From: Gentiana macrophylla
Taxonomy: Eukaryota > Streptophyta > Magnoliopsida > Gentianales > Gentianaceae
Reading direction: 5' to 3'
Assembly (NCBI GenBank): GCA_026214975.1
Contig: JAOBSW010001147.1
Coordinates: 62,001-126,000 of the forward strand
DNA length: 64,000 bases
Numbering within the stretch: the first letter of the stretch is position 1; each line of letters opens with the position of its first letter. Positions 41,380 through 53,767 of the stretch are shown in pieces. Under the pieces are notes generated by a model. The model did not search any database. It saw only the letters and a program-made list of their open reading frames with translations, and had not been told where the DNA came from. The translations under genes and the position numbers were made by a program.

Positions 41380-44300
41380 CTCTTGAATTTTATGGTCTGG
41401 CCTTCCTCCATATCTTTCCAATTAATCTCCAGAAACTTCCACTTCCAGTATGCCATAGCAGTGTACTTAGAGACTCCCTGGAATATCTTCTTGTTGAAGA
41501 GTTTGCGAAAGTCACACATAGTCTCATTTGCTCTAGGTTCTCCAAAGTATTTTCACGTCTATCCCTAGCTTCAGCAATGTGTGAGTCAGCAAACTTGAGA
41601 TTCTTGAACAGACCCCATTGTTCTTGCTGATTCATTTTCCTCATAGGGTCGAAAATTTTGCCATGTAATTGAAATCTTCTTGTTGTTCACTGGGAAAATC
41701 TTCTGGTCCTTGTGCAGAGAGGGGTATGGTTGTACTTGATCTGCTGATTGAGTTGGATATAGAATCTGGTTGAGAGATGCATGTTGTCTCTTAACATCAT
41801 TGTAGATTTTGGCCATGTCAATTCTCATCCTTTCATCCTGATATCTTAGCCAGTCTGCCCAAGCTTCATCTTGTGTTTGATTTGGATACAGACCGTTTTG
41901 GACCCTGAAGAACTCTTTTACATTATTTAGTACTTCAGTATCATACTCTTCCCTGTGTCTGTGAGTAGAAAATGTTCTTTTCTCACCAAAGATATCCAGT
42001 CTTCGCTTCCTCTCTTTGGTGTTACCTCTCCTAGTGCTGAATCTATGTTGGCTTCCTGATCCTCTTTGCTGATATGATCCAGGTCTTTGTTGTCTACCTG
42101 ATCTGTCTCTATCATCATCTCTCCTATGCAAGGTTCATTTGATATCTTTTCCCTTTCCTCTCTAGTTTTTCTTAGTTGTTCTTCAGCTTCAATTCGAATT
42201 CTTAGTTCTCTGTCCCTTGCTCTTAGCTGCTCTTCAGTGAAGTTTGGGGGTCTAACTGTTGATCCTTCCTCAGGCTTATCACTTCTTTCATCCTTTTTGG
42301 CAGCATCATCCTTTTGCTGCAGTAAGATATTGTTTGTAGCTTCAGTAGTACCAATCAGAGTGTCCAGTTTGGACTTAATGGATGTGAACTTTAAGTCATG
42401 ATCAGTCAGCTTTTGGGTTACACTTCGAAATCTGGTGCCAAAAGCAAGTGCCATGGACTCATTTTCCTGAGAAATGTGTTGTCTGAGTCCTACAAGATTG
42501 TTGGTGATATTGAGGTTTAACTGTTTCAGCAAGTCTCCTTGTCCTTGCACAACAATATTTTGTGCATCAATGTACTCAGCAACAGCCTGAAATCTTTTAT
42601 GTATGGAGTGGCTTTCATCTTTAAATGCCATAGTCATAGATCTGAGATACACTGCTTGTTGTGCCAAATCTTCAGCCAGCAGATTTGCTTCTTTTTCAAA
42701 TGCCTCATTGGATATACCAGTGGTCAGTTGAGGGAATTTGTGACGGTATCAGCTGGTTTTGGCTCTGTTTGTTGTCCTCTATCTATACGTTGAGTGACAT
42801 CTACACCAGCGTCTACTTCTTCAAGTACTTGAGTAGAGGTGAATTGTGGTGCAGTAGTTTCTTCTATTCCCCTTTGCTCTGTGCCGGTAGGTGCCTTGAC
42901 CGGTGTGGCAGCGGCTGAGCCAGTGTCCAACACTATTGTAGGATCAGCTGGAGCGGCAAAAGACAGCTGCTGAGGGGTTGTCTTAGCTGGCGGTGTTGAT
43001 TTGGCTAATTCAAGTGTTTGAAGAAAAGAACTTAAGAAGATGTTGTCATCAATTGCATCATCTGTCTGTTCAACTTCTTTGCCTTTGTTATCAGCAGTAT
43101 CTTGTGGATCATCACCAGCACCATCTTGATCAGTACCATCATGATTATCCCAACTTTGATCATCATGATCACTGTCATCATCATCAACAGATGATTCATC
43201 ACTTTCTTTCTCAGAAGTTGGATGTGTTTTGCCTTTGCTGAATCCATCATATCCCATAGTGGGGATTCATCAAGTACACCAACCAGGGTTGTGATCCTCA
43301 AAAAGTCAAAGAACCAAGCCTCCTCAGCAAGCATGTGTGCTGAGTCTTGCAGTTGAATTCTTGAGTCCCCTTCATTCAATTCAAGATAAGCTGCAATTCG
43401 ATCATGAATATCAGTTGCAGACATCTGTGCTGGTTCTTCTGGGATTTCCTCATCATCTCCAGTGTCGCCTGCTACTTCCTCATTTCGAGGTTGTTCATCC
43501 TCACTTTCATTATGTTCCTCTTGCTGTTCTGCCTCTTCTTCTGAGTATTCTTCTTCTTCCTCATCAATTAATTTTCCAAACTCCTCTTTGTCCAGGTTTC
43601 TTTGTACTTTTGGTTTCTTTCTTTGACTAGTTGTGATTCTGCTAGGTTGCTTTCGCTTTCCACCTTCTGCTTTCTTTGTTGGTTTGACATATTTAAACAT
43701 GATTTTGGATTCATGTAATTTGTGGAGTTTTACAACAGGGACTTGTAGACATTGCAACAGATAGTGTAATTGAATCCCATAGGACTTTTTCACCAAAAAG
43801 TGTCCCTTTTTCTTCTTTCCTTCTGCTATCCCCTTCTTGGCCGCACTTGCCTCTCCTTGGATTTGTTATTTGATTCTAAGGAAGAAGTAGTTGGCCCAAT
43901 TGAACTCTAGATTATTGTAGATGATTCCCATAAGACGCATTCTAACCTCTGTAATGGCATTATTTGCCCCTAGCTTGCCTTCAATGCTATTTCCAATTAG
44001 TGCACTAAACTCATTGAAGGGTTTCTTTAAAGAGGATCGAAGACAATTGATCTTCTTAGATCATGGGTTTGCTGTCTTGGAAATTGTTGCCCAGAATTCA
44101 TCCAAGTTTTGTGGTACCAAGGCCACTTTTGCTTGACCTTTATTCGAAAGTTTGAGGTGTTTACGAATTACCTTCGCTGGAATGACTACCTATGTGCCGT
44201 TGACAGATGCAACGATCTTGTCTTCTTCCCAATCATCACCTTCTTCTGCAAGGAGCCCAGGGACATAATTTGCAGTCTTCCAGAAATAGGTTAGATTTTC

Positions 44301-44492
44301 ATAGCAAACATCCGTGATTGGAGGATTTAGAAAGGTTAGTAGTCTAAGATTTTAGCATCCAGCTGCCAATCTCTTTGCTTCTTCGTCATTTCCACACAGC
44401 TTTAAGTAGTGTTCTTCTTGAAAGAATGATCCGGTAGCAATTGATTTCTCATATTGTGTTCCAGTTTGAGTGGGTTGGGAAGAGGAGGCCAT
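41380..44492 (-). pseudogene. Element A post-pol (env-like) ORF
   Basis: The start is ATG 44492 (MASSSQPTQTGTQYEKS). Near 44300-44070 the minus strand gives NLTYFWKTANYVPG, VNGT.VVIPAKVIRKHLKLS and PQNLDEFWATISKTA, the FW.TA / V.GK.I.I...IR..L pattern seen in post-pol ORFs of Sireviruses and related copia elements. A Lys-rich region (43700-43600), an acidic Glu/Asp tract (43560-43120) and a coiled region with LLKQLNLNITNNLVGLRQH and EEQLRARDRELRIRIEAEEQ (42600-42150) follow, then an Arg/Gln-rich tail to about 41400. Many stops and frameshifts break it, mainly at 44350-43800. I see no convincing transmembrane helix, so env-like is positional only. Confidence 0.65.
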
Positions 44493-45097
44493 TTTTGAGT
44501 AGAAGTTTGAGACTTTTGAAAAGTTTTGAGGTTTTAGTGATAGAAGGGTTTTTTAATTTTCAAGAGAGCGTAAAGCATTCTGAAAAAACCTCTAAGTGTG
44601 GTTTATATATGATGGTAGTGTGAATGTGGTTGAATATGGAAGGATTGTGTGACGTAATGGCGTGATTTTATGTATATAAATCATGGTATTTGAGTGTAGT
44701 GGGGGAGTGGATTGAGGTAAGTAATGATAAATCCCGGGAATCGAGGCGTTTGTAATTCGAAAATAATATAGTTACCTCCACGATTAAAAATTGATCTCCA
44801 CATGAGTGATTCTTCGACACGATAATCCTCCATAACTTCCACGTGTATAAAACTGATTTAGTTCACACTTTAGTTTGTTGTTTTGCTTTAGTATACATTT
44901 CGGTGGAGAGCCTTGGCTGGTCACTAAGCCGGTGTAGTGATTGAGCTGCTGTTTTTAACTGTTCCTAACAATCAGTGTAGTTGAATTCGCTGAGTACCAG
45001 TGCGTTACCTGCCAAATGAACTCACTCAGAACGGCAAAGATTTGCACAGATGGTGAAGTTACTTAGCTGATTACTCTAGTTAGCTGGTCCTTAGTAC
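44493..45097 (-). other. Element A spacer between RNase H and post-pol ORF
   Basis: No gene. The minus strand has a TATA-like TATATAAAC at 44602-44609, about 110 bases above the ORF start, and AT-rich sequence on either side. Confidence 0.5.
44602..44609 (-). promoter_or_regulatory. Possible TATA box for the element A post-pol ORF
   Basis: Minus-strand ATCATATATAAACCACAC. Distance to the ATG fits a short leader. Sequence-only call. Confidence 0.4.
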
Positions 45098-46540
45098 TTA
45101 ATCAACTTCTATCATTCCTAACTCAGTTCTCACCTTGCTGAATCTTTCATGACTGAGTGGTTTTGTGAAGATGTCAGCCAATTGATCTTCAGTGGGTATG
45201 TACCTTAGTATAACATCTCCTTTTTCAACATGATCTCTGATGAAGTGATGTCTTACATCAATGTGTTTTGTTCTTGAGTGTAATACTGGATTTTCAGTAA
45301 TGGATATTGCACTTGTGCTGTCACACATTATTGGAATTGTCTTCTCCTACATTCCATAATCCCTTAGTTGTTGTCTGATCCATAGTACTTGTGCACAGCA
45401 ACTGCCTGCTACTATATATTGTGCTTCAGCTGTTGATGTAGATATGGAGTTTAGCTTTTTGCTAAACCATAAAACTAGTCTGCTGCCTAGCATTTGACAG
45501 GTTCCAGAAGTACTTTTTCTATCTATCTTGCATCCAGCATAATCAAAGTCTGAATATGATATTAACTTAAACCCTTCATCCTTTGGAAACCAAATTCCAA
45601 CATTGATGGTGTTCTTCAGATATTTGATTATTCTTTTGGCTGCTAGAAGGTGTGATTCCTTTGGTTGAGCTTGAAATCTTGCACATACTCCTACTGCAAA
45701 TGCTATATCAGGTCTACTTGTTGTTAAATAAAGTAAGGATCCAATGATTCCTCTATAAAGCTTCTGATCTACATCCTTTCCATTTTCATATTTTCCAAGA
45801 ATATGTCCCACTTGTGTCCATGCCATACTTGTGTATCAGGTCTTTTGTGTACTTGGCTTGATTGATAGACATGCCATCTTTCATTTGCTTGACTTGGAGT
45901 CCAAGAAAATAATTCAGTTCTCCCATCATGCTCATCTGAAATTTTCTTTTCATTAAGTTTGTAAATTTCTCACATAGCTTTTCATCTTCTGATCCAAAAA
46001 TAATGTCATCAACATAAATTTAAACTAATAGAGTGCTTGTTCCTTCTTCTAGCTTGATGAGAGTCTTGTCAATGGTTTCTTTGTTGAATCCATTGTTGGT
46101 CAGGAATTGTGATAGTGTTTCATACCAGGCTCTGGGTGCCTGTTTGAGTCCATAAAGTGCCTTTTTGAGCTTGTACACTTTATCTTCTTTCCCTTTGAGT
46201 TGAAAACCAGGAGGTTGTTCCACATATACTTCTTCTTTCAAAAGTCCATTTAGGAATGCACTCTTGACATCCATTTGGTAAACTTTTAAGTCTTTGTGGG
46301 CTGCAAAGGCTAGAAATAGTCTGATTGATTCCAATCTTGCTACTGGAGCAAAAGTTTCATCATAATCTATGCCTTCTGCTTGAGAATAGCCTTTTGCTAC
46401 TAGCCTTTCTTTTGTTCTGATAACTGTCCCTTGTCCATCCATCTTGTTTCTGAATACCCATATTGTTCCAATGATGTTGACTGTGTCTGGTCTGTCAACA
46501 AGTTCCCATACCTCATTTCTTTCAAATTCATTGCATGGCT
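45098..46540 (-). pseudogene. Element A reverse transcriptase and RNase H
   Basis: RT starts near 46540 ([19 protein letters not shown]). [26 protein letters not shown] and [26 protein letters not shown] hold the first catalytic Asp; then [20 protein letters not shown] replacing a Gln-type codon sits immediately before IYVDDIIFGS (stop near 46020), so the catalytic YVDD is cut off by one nonsense change. RNase H follows: LYLTTSRPDIAFAVGVC, SDFDYAGCKIDRKSTSGTCQM, STAEAQYIVAGSC. After a stop near 45345, the end is CDSTSAISITENPVLHSRTKHIDVRHHFIRDHV..ADIFTKPLS, ending at 45098. Frame changes occur near 45830. Confidence 0.88.
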
Positions 46541-46546
46541 GTAATT

Positions 46547-47046
46547 AGTGGTGTTCACGAACCGAGCCAAGCAGAACATCTAGGGTTTGAGTTCGAGTTC
46601 GTTTGTTAAATGAATATGTTCGAGTTCATTCGTTTGTCAAACGAACACATAATCGTGTTCGAGTTAGGCTCGATAACATGAACATAATGTTCGAGTTCGA
46701 GCTCGAGCTCGGCTCATGAAATAAAATTTATATAAAAGCTTGAATATGATTAATTTAACAAAAAAACACACCTAAAAATTCCATAATTAGAATACTAACA
46801 TTAATTAATATACACATGTCCATCATCAATACATACATTTTAAAACTAAACATATATATGTATATAGGGAGTTCACGAACAATATGGACGTTCACGAACA
46901 TGTTCGAGTTCGTTCGTTAATTAAACGAGCACTCAAATATGTTCAAGCTCGGTTCGATAGCATTAACGAACAAACATAAACGAGCTTTAATGAGCCGAGC
47001 TCGAATATGTTCGTGAAACGATTGGTTCGTTTAACAAAGACAAGTC
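46547..47046. mobile_element. hAT-like MITE, 500 bases
   Basis: It interrupts the integrase-RT linker of A. It starts AGTGGTGTTCACGAACC and ends with an imperfect inverted copy near GGTTCGTTTAACAAAGAC. It is flanked by GTAATT (46541-46546 and 47047-47052); the full flanks are compatible with a diverged 8-base duplication. Many subterminal copies of TTCACGAAC, GTTCGAGTTCG and GAGCTCG occur on both strands, the pattern of hAT transposase binding sites. No ORF. Removing it and one GTAATT restores the linker reading frame of A. Confidence 0.65.
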
Positions 47047-47052
47047 GTAATT

Positions 47053-48640
47053 GATCAAGATCTTGAATTCCATCATCTATTGTCTTGGGTTCCACTTGTG
47101 CTAGAAAACATGTTAGCATATTCTCCAGTTGTCTTCTGGTTCTGACTCCTGTATGAATGTCTCCAATGACTTGATCTTCATGATGGTCTCTTAGCAAGTT
47201 AAGGTCAGGTTGAAGTTGTTCTTGACTTGGTGTTTCCACAACTTCAGTTTCTACATCAGCTTCATGTTCTGGTTATGGTGCGTCTTCTGTTGTATGTACT
47301 GGTAGCTCATCTTGATTTCCAAAATTGTGATTCAGAATTGTAGCTGGTATTGTTGTATTCATATAAACTTGCCTTTGTGCTGCTCCTTCTTCTTGTTCTT
47401 GAAGGCTTTCACCATTTGTGATTGGTTCATCAAAGACTACATGAATTGACTCTTCAATCACCAGGGTTCTTTTGTTGAGCACTCTGAAGGCTTTGCTGGT
47501 GTCTGAGTATCCTATAAAGATTGCTTCATCAGCTTTTTCATCTAAAGTACGTAGTTGATTCCTGTTCAAAACAAAGCATTTAGATCCAAACATATGTAAG
47601 TGTGAAATGTTAGGTTTTCTTCCATTCCATATTTCATATGGAGTTTTTCCATGATGTTTGTTAATGATTGATCTGTTTTGAGTATAGCATGTTGTATTTG
47701 CTGCTTCAGCCCAAAAATGCTTTGGCAAACATGCTTCTACAATCATTGTTCTGACTGCTTCTTTGAGTGTCCTGTTTCTTCTTTCTCTACACCATTCTGT
47801 TGTGGAGTCCCTGCTGTTGATAGTTGATGTAGTACTCCATTCTCTTCATAGTAGGTTCTGATTATTTCATTTAGGAACTATGTGCCTCTATCTGATCTGA
47901 TCTTTATGATCTTCAGTTCTTTTTCATTTTGAATTCTTCTTAGCAAATCTGGCAGCCTCTGGAGTGTCTCTCTTTTCTTGTTCATGAATATGGTCCAGGT
48001 GAATTTTGAAAAGTCATCTACCACCACTAGAGTGTATTTCTTACCACTTACACTTACTGGTGTGACTGGTCCAAATAGATCCATATGTAACAGATGTAGG
48101 ATCCTTCCCTTTTTGACATGCATCACAAAGACTTTCTTTCTTGAATGTGATCTATGGTAAGCCTTCAACCAACTTGTTCTTTGACAGCATGTTGATGGTT
48201 TTGAAATTTAGATGATTCAATCTTCTATGCCAAATCCAGCTGGTTGATTGTTTACTTTTGACAAGCAAACAAGTTTCTATTGTTGCTGTCTTCCAATCTA
48301 CCATATACATGTTGTCTTCCCTTCTTCCTACAAGTACAACTGTTTTGGTTTGGTTGTGAATCACTTTGCATCCTTCCTTGTTGAAGTGCACATTGTAGCC
48401 TTTGTCACAGAATTGACTGATACTTAGTAGATTGAAATTTAGCCCTTTAACGTATGCCACATTTTGAATGTTTTGATCATTATGCCTTCCCCCTTAATTT
48501 TACCAGGGTTTTCTTTGCCTCCAAAAGTAACATTAGGTCCATCAAAAGCTTTAAAGCCAATGAGCCATCCTCTGTTCCCTGTCATGTGTCTGGAACATCC
48601 ACTGTCTATGTACCAAACATCCTACAAAACAAATTAATTT
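47053..48640 (-). pseudogene. Element A protease and integrase
   Basis: Read leftward: the protease motif DVWYIDSGCSRHMTGNRGW (about 48624-48568, Asp-Ser-Gly intact); the GAG-pre-integrase SISQFCDKGYNVHF and WIWHRRLNHLNFKTINML (48440-48180); the integrase core LLHMDLFGPVTPVSVSGKKY and KIIKIRSDRGT (48110-47880); then, across a frameshift and stop near 47876-47750, KHFWAEAANTTCYTQNRSIINK and TPYEIWNGRKPNISHLHMFGSKCFV (47720-47570); and the linker GVRTRRQLENMLTCFL (47160-47115). The catalytic Glu region near 47790 is in the frame-damaged part. A dead copy. Confidence 0.82.
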
Positions 48641-50202
48641 TGTTAAGGTACCCAACACTGTTTGGGTCCATGCCTGTTAGAAGTCATGCCTCCTACTCCA
48701 AGTGTATATCCAAATGATCTACTCTTTGGATAGTTGAAGTCATCAATTTCATATGTATACGGCATGGCGTAATATCTTCTAATCTTTTCACTAAAGATAT
48801 TCTGATACTTTTCTCTACTTTTTGGTGCATATGCATCCTTTTTCACTCTCCAATATGTAGAAGGGACCTTATTTCCATGCTGCTTCTTGTGTCCAGGAAT
48901 ATGCCTTGGCTGGCTTTTCTTGAAGACATGATGCATGTTATGAAATGGTTTCTTCTTATATTTTGGGGGTGTAATGTTCCAATCATCTTCAGAAGGGTAA
49001 AGTCTTCCCTTACCTTTCTGAACTCCTTTGCCTTTACTTGGCTGGATTGATGATTTACTCTGTTGTTTTACTACACTAGGTTTTGACTTCACCGATGCAA
49101 GATGAGTGGTAGAAACTATGACCTGTCCTTTTTTTGAATTTTGGTCCATTGTTGGTCCTAGATTCAGATTTGGGTTGACCATTGTTTCTATTTTCATCCT
49201 GACTGTTGTAGCCAAGACCAGATCTGGATCCAAATCTTTTTGGGGGTTTGTAAGCTGGTGCACTAAGTGATGCAGGGGTGATCATAACTGGTAAGCAGAT
49301 TTTCTCAACTGGTCTTTCAACATTGGATGGGTGATCATCTGTTGTTTGTTGAACAGTTGAGTGGATCTCCTTACTAGTTAGTTCAGCTTTTACTTTGTCC
49401 AGTTCTTTCTTTATTCTTTTATTTTCCTTTCTTAGATTCTGACATTCTTGTTCCAGAATTTCATGATTCATCTCAATTTCTTCAAATTTGCTCATGAGAT
49501 TTTAGATTAGGTTTGCAGAATCTACTGGAAGGATAGAAGATTGTGCAGTGTCAGATGTGGATGCACTAGATGATGAGTGTGAGCTGGATGTTACCTCAGT
49601 TTCATTAGATTCTTTAGCCATAAGGCATAGGTAAGCTTATTCATTGTCTGAGCTGTCAGCTTCATCATCATCTCTAGAATCATTTTCAGATGATTCTTCA
49701 TTCTTTTCACTGCTAGTTTCAGCTTTGAGTGTCTTCTTGCTTTTCCTCTTATCAGTTGTCTTGTATTTCTTTTTATCCTCATCTTTGCCTTTTTCTTCAG
49801 GGCAATTAGCCTTGAAATGACCTTTCTTCATGCAGTTGAAGCATCTGTATTCATCATCCTTTTTCTTCATGTCTTTTCTTGGGCTAGACTTCTTGTATGA
49901 TGATGATGATCCTCCTTTGAATTGCTTCTTCTTGCTAAACCAGCCAAGACGTTTTACCAGTAAATCTACCTGTTCCTGTGTCTCTTTGCTATTTGCATCA
50001 GCTATGTTACTTTGCTGGGGTGCAATTAGTGCATTGGCCTTATGTGCCTCTACTGGTGTACTATCTTCGCCGTTCAACTCAAATTCATGAGCCTTTAGTT
50101 GAGACATTAGAGTTAAGGTATCAGTGTTTTCAAGATTTGTTGTTCCTCTAATTACTGATGTGATGATCTTCCATCTTTCAGGTAAGCCTCTCAAGATCTT
50201 CA
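48641..50202 (-). pseudogene. Element A gag, C-terminal two thirds
   Basis: From the B insertion at 50203 leftward: NMKILRGLPERWKIITSVIRG and MSQLKAHEFELNG (UBN2 capsid region, 50190-50080), then CFNCMKKGHFKANCP (about 49852-49808), an intact CX2CX4HX4C knuckle, unlike element C. An acidic Ser/Asp/Glu stretch (SSENDSRDDDEADSSDNE, near 49690-49640) and a coiled EEIEMNHEILEQECQNLRKEN segment (49490-49420) follow, with a basic tail carrying KGKGRLYPSEDDW near 49020-48980. Stops and frame changes lie near 49640, 49500 and 49080. Confidence 0.82.
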
Positions 50203-51456
50203 TGTTGGAATAGTGTCCTAAACCCAATCGGGTTGGACCGGATCCGACCGGGTCGGATCATTTCTACTATTTCTTTATGTTTATACATATATTAAATGGC
50301 TTTTCTGTTGTCATATATATGTTCTTTTAAAGAACCAATTATGAATTGTTATATGATAACGTCCTTAGTATTAAACTGTGATAGAGAAACCATGATAGGC
50401 GATTATGGTTGATGAGATCTCTAATCACTTTAATAAGTTTGATACTTAAATATCTCTAGGTCGATATACTATTAAAGCAGGCAATGATAGTATAAACAAA
50501 CTAGCACGTATTAGATGTCTTCTCTCTTTAGGGGAGGATAGATCTCGTCTATCGAAGTGTAGAGACTTGACTTGGGTATGCGTGGGCGTGTATTAGAGAA
50601 TGCGACGTTAGGATCGACCCACTTACACGGATAAGTGTCACACTATATGACGGTTGTGTAATTATCCTTAAGACCGAGTCTTCATGGCATCACGGTGTGG
50701 ATTGTCATGCTTTGACACTATTGAGGTTTCAGCCAGCCCGGGCGATCATGCGGTAGTGATTGGGTATGATAATGAATCATGCGGAGTATACATGATTGGT
50801 CGATGCGGGAATCGTGTATCCTATGATTGGGATCGAATATCCGAAATGGCCTTCTTATAAGGAATGTCTTACTCTCGTGAATCTTTGCAAAGTGGGAGTA
50901 AGCGAGTTACTTTGAGAGAGCATGATATCCAGATTATAAGATACGGTCGTTGATGTTTTGACACTCGACTAACGACCGTATGGATATTATTACGATAGGA
51001 TTGTAAGTTGCACGGTAACTGTTTCACATGAAAGGTAGTAGTCATTGCATTTGACTCTTCCGATGATTGGGGGTCACGGTGTGTTGCTAGACGCTATCCC
51101 GTGATCGTTAGGCATGAAGGGCATTTTCGTAATTTGCACTTTGTGTCTACGGCCAACATATTCGGAAGCCTATCGGGTCACACACATATGAACATCTAGC
51201 CGGATTAAAATGTGGTTATAGATGATAACCAAATAAGGAAAGTTTATCTCGAGACTATAAATGTTATAGTGGTAAATTAATATGGTGTTATTTATTTATT
51301 ATGAATAAATTAAATACTAGATATTAATGGTATTATATTAATTAAAGAATATTCCGGATGCCAATTTATTGGCATATGGGACATAATTTATTAGTGTATA
51401 AGATACACTTGGATTGTGCAATTTAATTAATAGTATTACCAAATATTAATATTGGA

Positions 51457-51543
<87 letters not shown>

Positions 51544-52242
51544 GATGCATGCATGTGGCGCATCAATGCAAATTGAAGATTTGCATGCGCACCAACTTGT
51601 GTGTATATATATATAATATATAGATTTATTTGTGTAATATATATGTGATATATACACATGTGTAAATTGATTTATGGTAATAAAATAACGATAGTCAATA
51701 TTAGATATTGACAATATCTTGGAAATATTCAATATAAGATATTGACAATATCCTAGATTTATTTAATATGAGATATTGTAATAAATGAGATAAATCAATC
51801 AATTATATTTTCCTTATTTTATTGGAGAAAGGCTTTCTTCCTTTCCACTCTATTAGAGGCGCCCCACTCCCTATAAATAGGAAGTGGGTGTCAAGCTCTT
51901 TTGTACATCATAATTCCAAGAGCTAATAGTTCTTGTGTAAAATATAGAGCATCTATAGAGAGTTTGAGAGAGGGAAAAGGGACGGTCAAAGAACCGGAGT
52001 TTCCAATAGCAATCCTTGATGGGATTCCGCGGTCATTCGTGTGGACTAGCGGTAGAGGCCGAACACTTGGGCGGCTCCATGCAGAACTACTCTCCTTAGA
52101 CGGTCAAAGCGTCGATCTTTTAGATCAACCAAGGTAACCACCGTCTACTAGTTTATTTGTTTATTGCTTAAACGAAGTCGATATTGGGTAAAAGGAAATA
52201 AAATTTTGAATTCCGCTGCGCTCCCGCGTAGATTTCCTAACA
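50203..52242 (+). repeat. Element B 5' LTR
   Basis: 2040 bases. TATA box CTATAAATAG at 51871-51880. It contains a near-terminal palindrome GATCCGACCGGGTCGGATC (50241-50259), a ten-base inverted repeat TACGGTCGTT / AACGACCGTA (50942-50951 and 50971-50980), and a TA microsatellite (about 51462-51540) that is nearly absent in the 3' LTR. Confidence 0.93.
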
Positions 52243-52243
52243 G

Positions 52244-52254
52244 TGGTATCAGAG
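52244..52254 (+). other. Primer binding site of element B
   Basis: TGGTATCAGAG, one base after the LTR end CCTAACA. Complementary to initiator Met tRNA. Confidence 0.85.
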
Positions 52255-53767
52255 AGAGCTTCGAGCTTAAGCAATAAGCATGTTATTTTGCGTAGTTAAT
52301 TTTATCGTTTAAATTACGTAATTAAAAGATGAAAGATTTTTTATTTGAAAAATTGATACACGAAAAGAAAAATAGAAAAAAAAAAAAGGGGCGGCAATGG
52401 TGGTGCTCGGCCGATCGGCGGCGGCACCACCACCGAGTGATCGCCGGCGGCGGCGGCGGCCTCCGGGCTGCCGGCGGCTGCTGGTGTGATACGGTGGTCC
52501 CCAATTTTGTTTTGTGTATTTGTGATTCAATATTGTTCATAGTTGTGATTAATATCTCATTTGTTTAGTTGTGTCATGTGGCTAACCAATGGTTCAAATA
52601 GTTTGGGCCATTAGGATGCCAGATGGCATTAAAATAATAATGGTCTTTCCAAACTTTGCTTGGAATAGGCCTAGGCTATTTCCAAATATTTGATTTGGGA
52701 AAAGGCGCAGCTCAGCACTTTCCAAAATCAAAAATTTTGGAAAGTGGCCAGGCCTAAACCAAAATTATTTGGTCTTTCCAACTATTTGATTTGGAATAGG
52801 CCAGCCTTTTCCAAATATTTGATTGTAAAAAGGCTAGGCAGCCACTTTCAAAATTTTGATTTTGAAAAGTGGTCAGGCCTAAGCCAAATTTGGTTTAGAA
52901 ACCAAAGGCATCCATTTTGATTACGAATCAAAAGGAAAGAAACAAAAGAGAAATAATTTTAATTTTGATTTATTTTGGAATAGTTCTAATTAATTAAAAT
53001 TAAAATTAAAATTGGTTTAAAATTAATCGTTAATTTTATTTCGATTAAAATCATTTAATTAATTAAATGTTAATTAGTTAATTGATTGGATAAAATTATT
53101 TAATAGATTAAATGTTAATTGATTAATTAAGACGCGAGTAGTTAAATTTTAATTTTATCTTTTTCATAAGATGTTATTGTATGGATTAGATATAGTAGAT
53201 ATTATGATTATATGGACCCCGATTGATAATGGACTCGACCGATAGGATAGATGTGAATGATTTAATTTTTCCGTTGGTTTAAAATTGTCCTAGGCGTTAT
53301 GAAGAACGTGACCTAGTTTATTTTTCTGCATTCATCCCATTCCCTTTAGCTCCCCCTTTGCGGCGGGTGTATTTATTTTATTAGATAGAATTAAATGTAA
53401 CAAGAATGGAGCAGAAGATGGAGACCAAAGAAAGAAGAATAAAGATCTCATTGGAGATGACGCATTAAAGATCCTATTGGCGATTAAACTACCTACCTTA
53501 GATTGTGACCCGCGGTTTCGTCAGTTTGTATTCGAAATCGCATCTAGGAAAAGTCCATGATCATACCGGTTACTTTACGCATTTATTTATTTTGTGCTTG
53601 TATTTATTTTATATGATACGATAGATGCATGACTAGGCACGATCTAGATAAATGTGTAGGATATATATCTATAGAGATAGATATAATTGATGAGACCGAA
53701 ATTAAAATTAATTAAGTGAATTAATTTACGAAAAATACTTCCACAACAAAAATCAAGTCGAAATATT
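52255..53767 (+). other. Element B leader: GC-rich block and tandem duplication, no gene
   Basis: After an A-rich run (52365-52388) comes a very GC-rich block of CGG/GCC units (about 52390-52490) in otherwise AT-rich DNA. Then two copies of a segment of about 130 bases (start points near 52664 and 52793) share TTCCAAATATTTGATT, CACTTTC(C)AAAA and GGCCAGGCCTAA(A/G)CC and can form several hairpins with TCCAAAT/ATTTGGA arms. The rest (52920-53767) is AT-rich. No ORF supported; gag should lie here but is not recognisable. Confidence 0.6.

Noticed and set aside
42126..43241. Plus-strand ORFs opposite the A post-pol ORF
   Set aside because: Shadows of acidic and coiled-coil coding sequence on the minus strand.
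51436..51732. Ile/Tyr repeat ORFs over TA runs (also 37492-37830 and 59846-60110)
   Set aside because: Translation of TA microsatellites only.
52390..52490. GC-rich block as host promoter or CpG island
   Set aside because: Lies inside element B between primer site and pol; no host gene near it.
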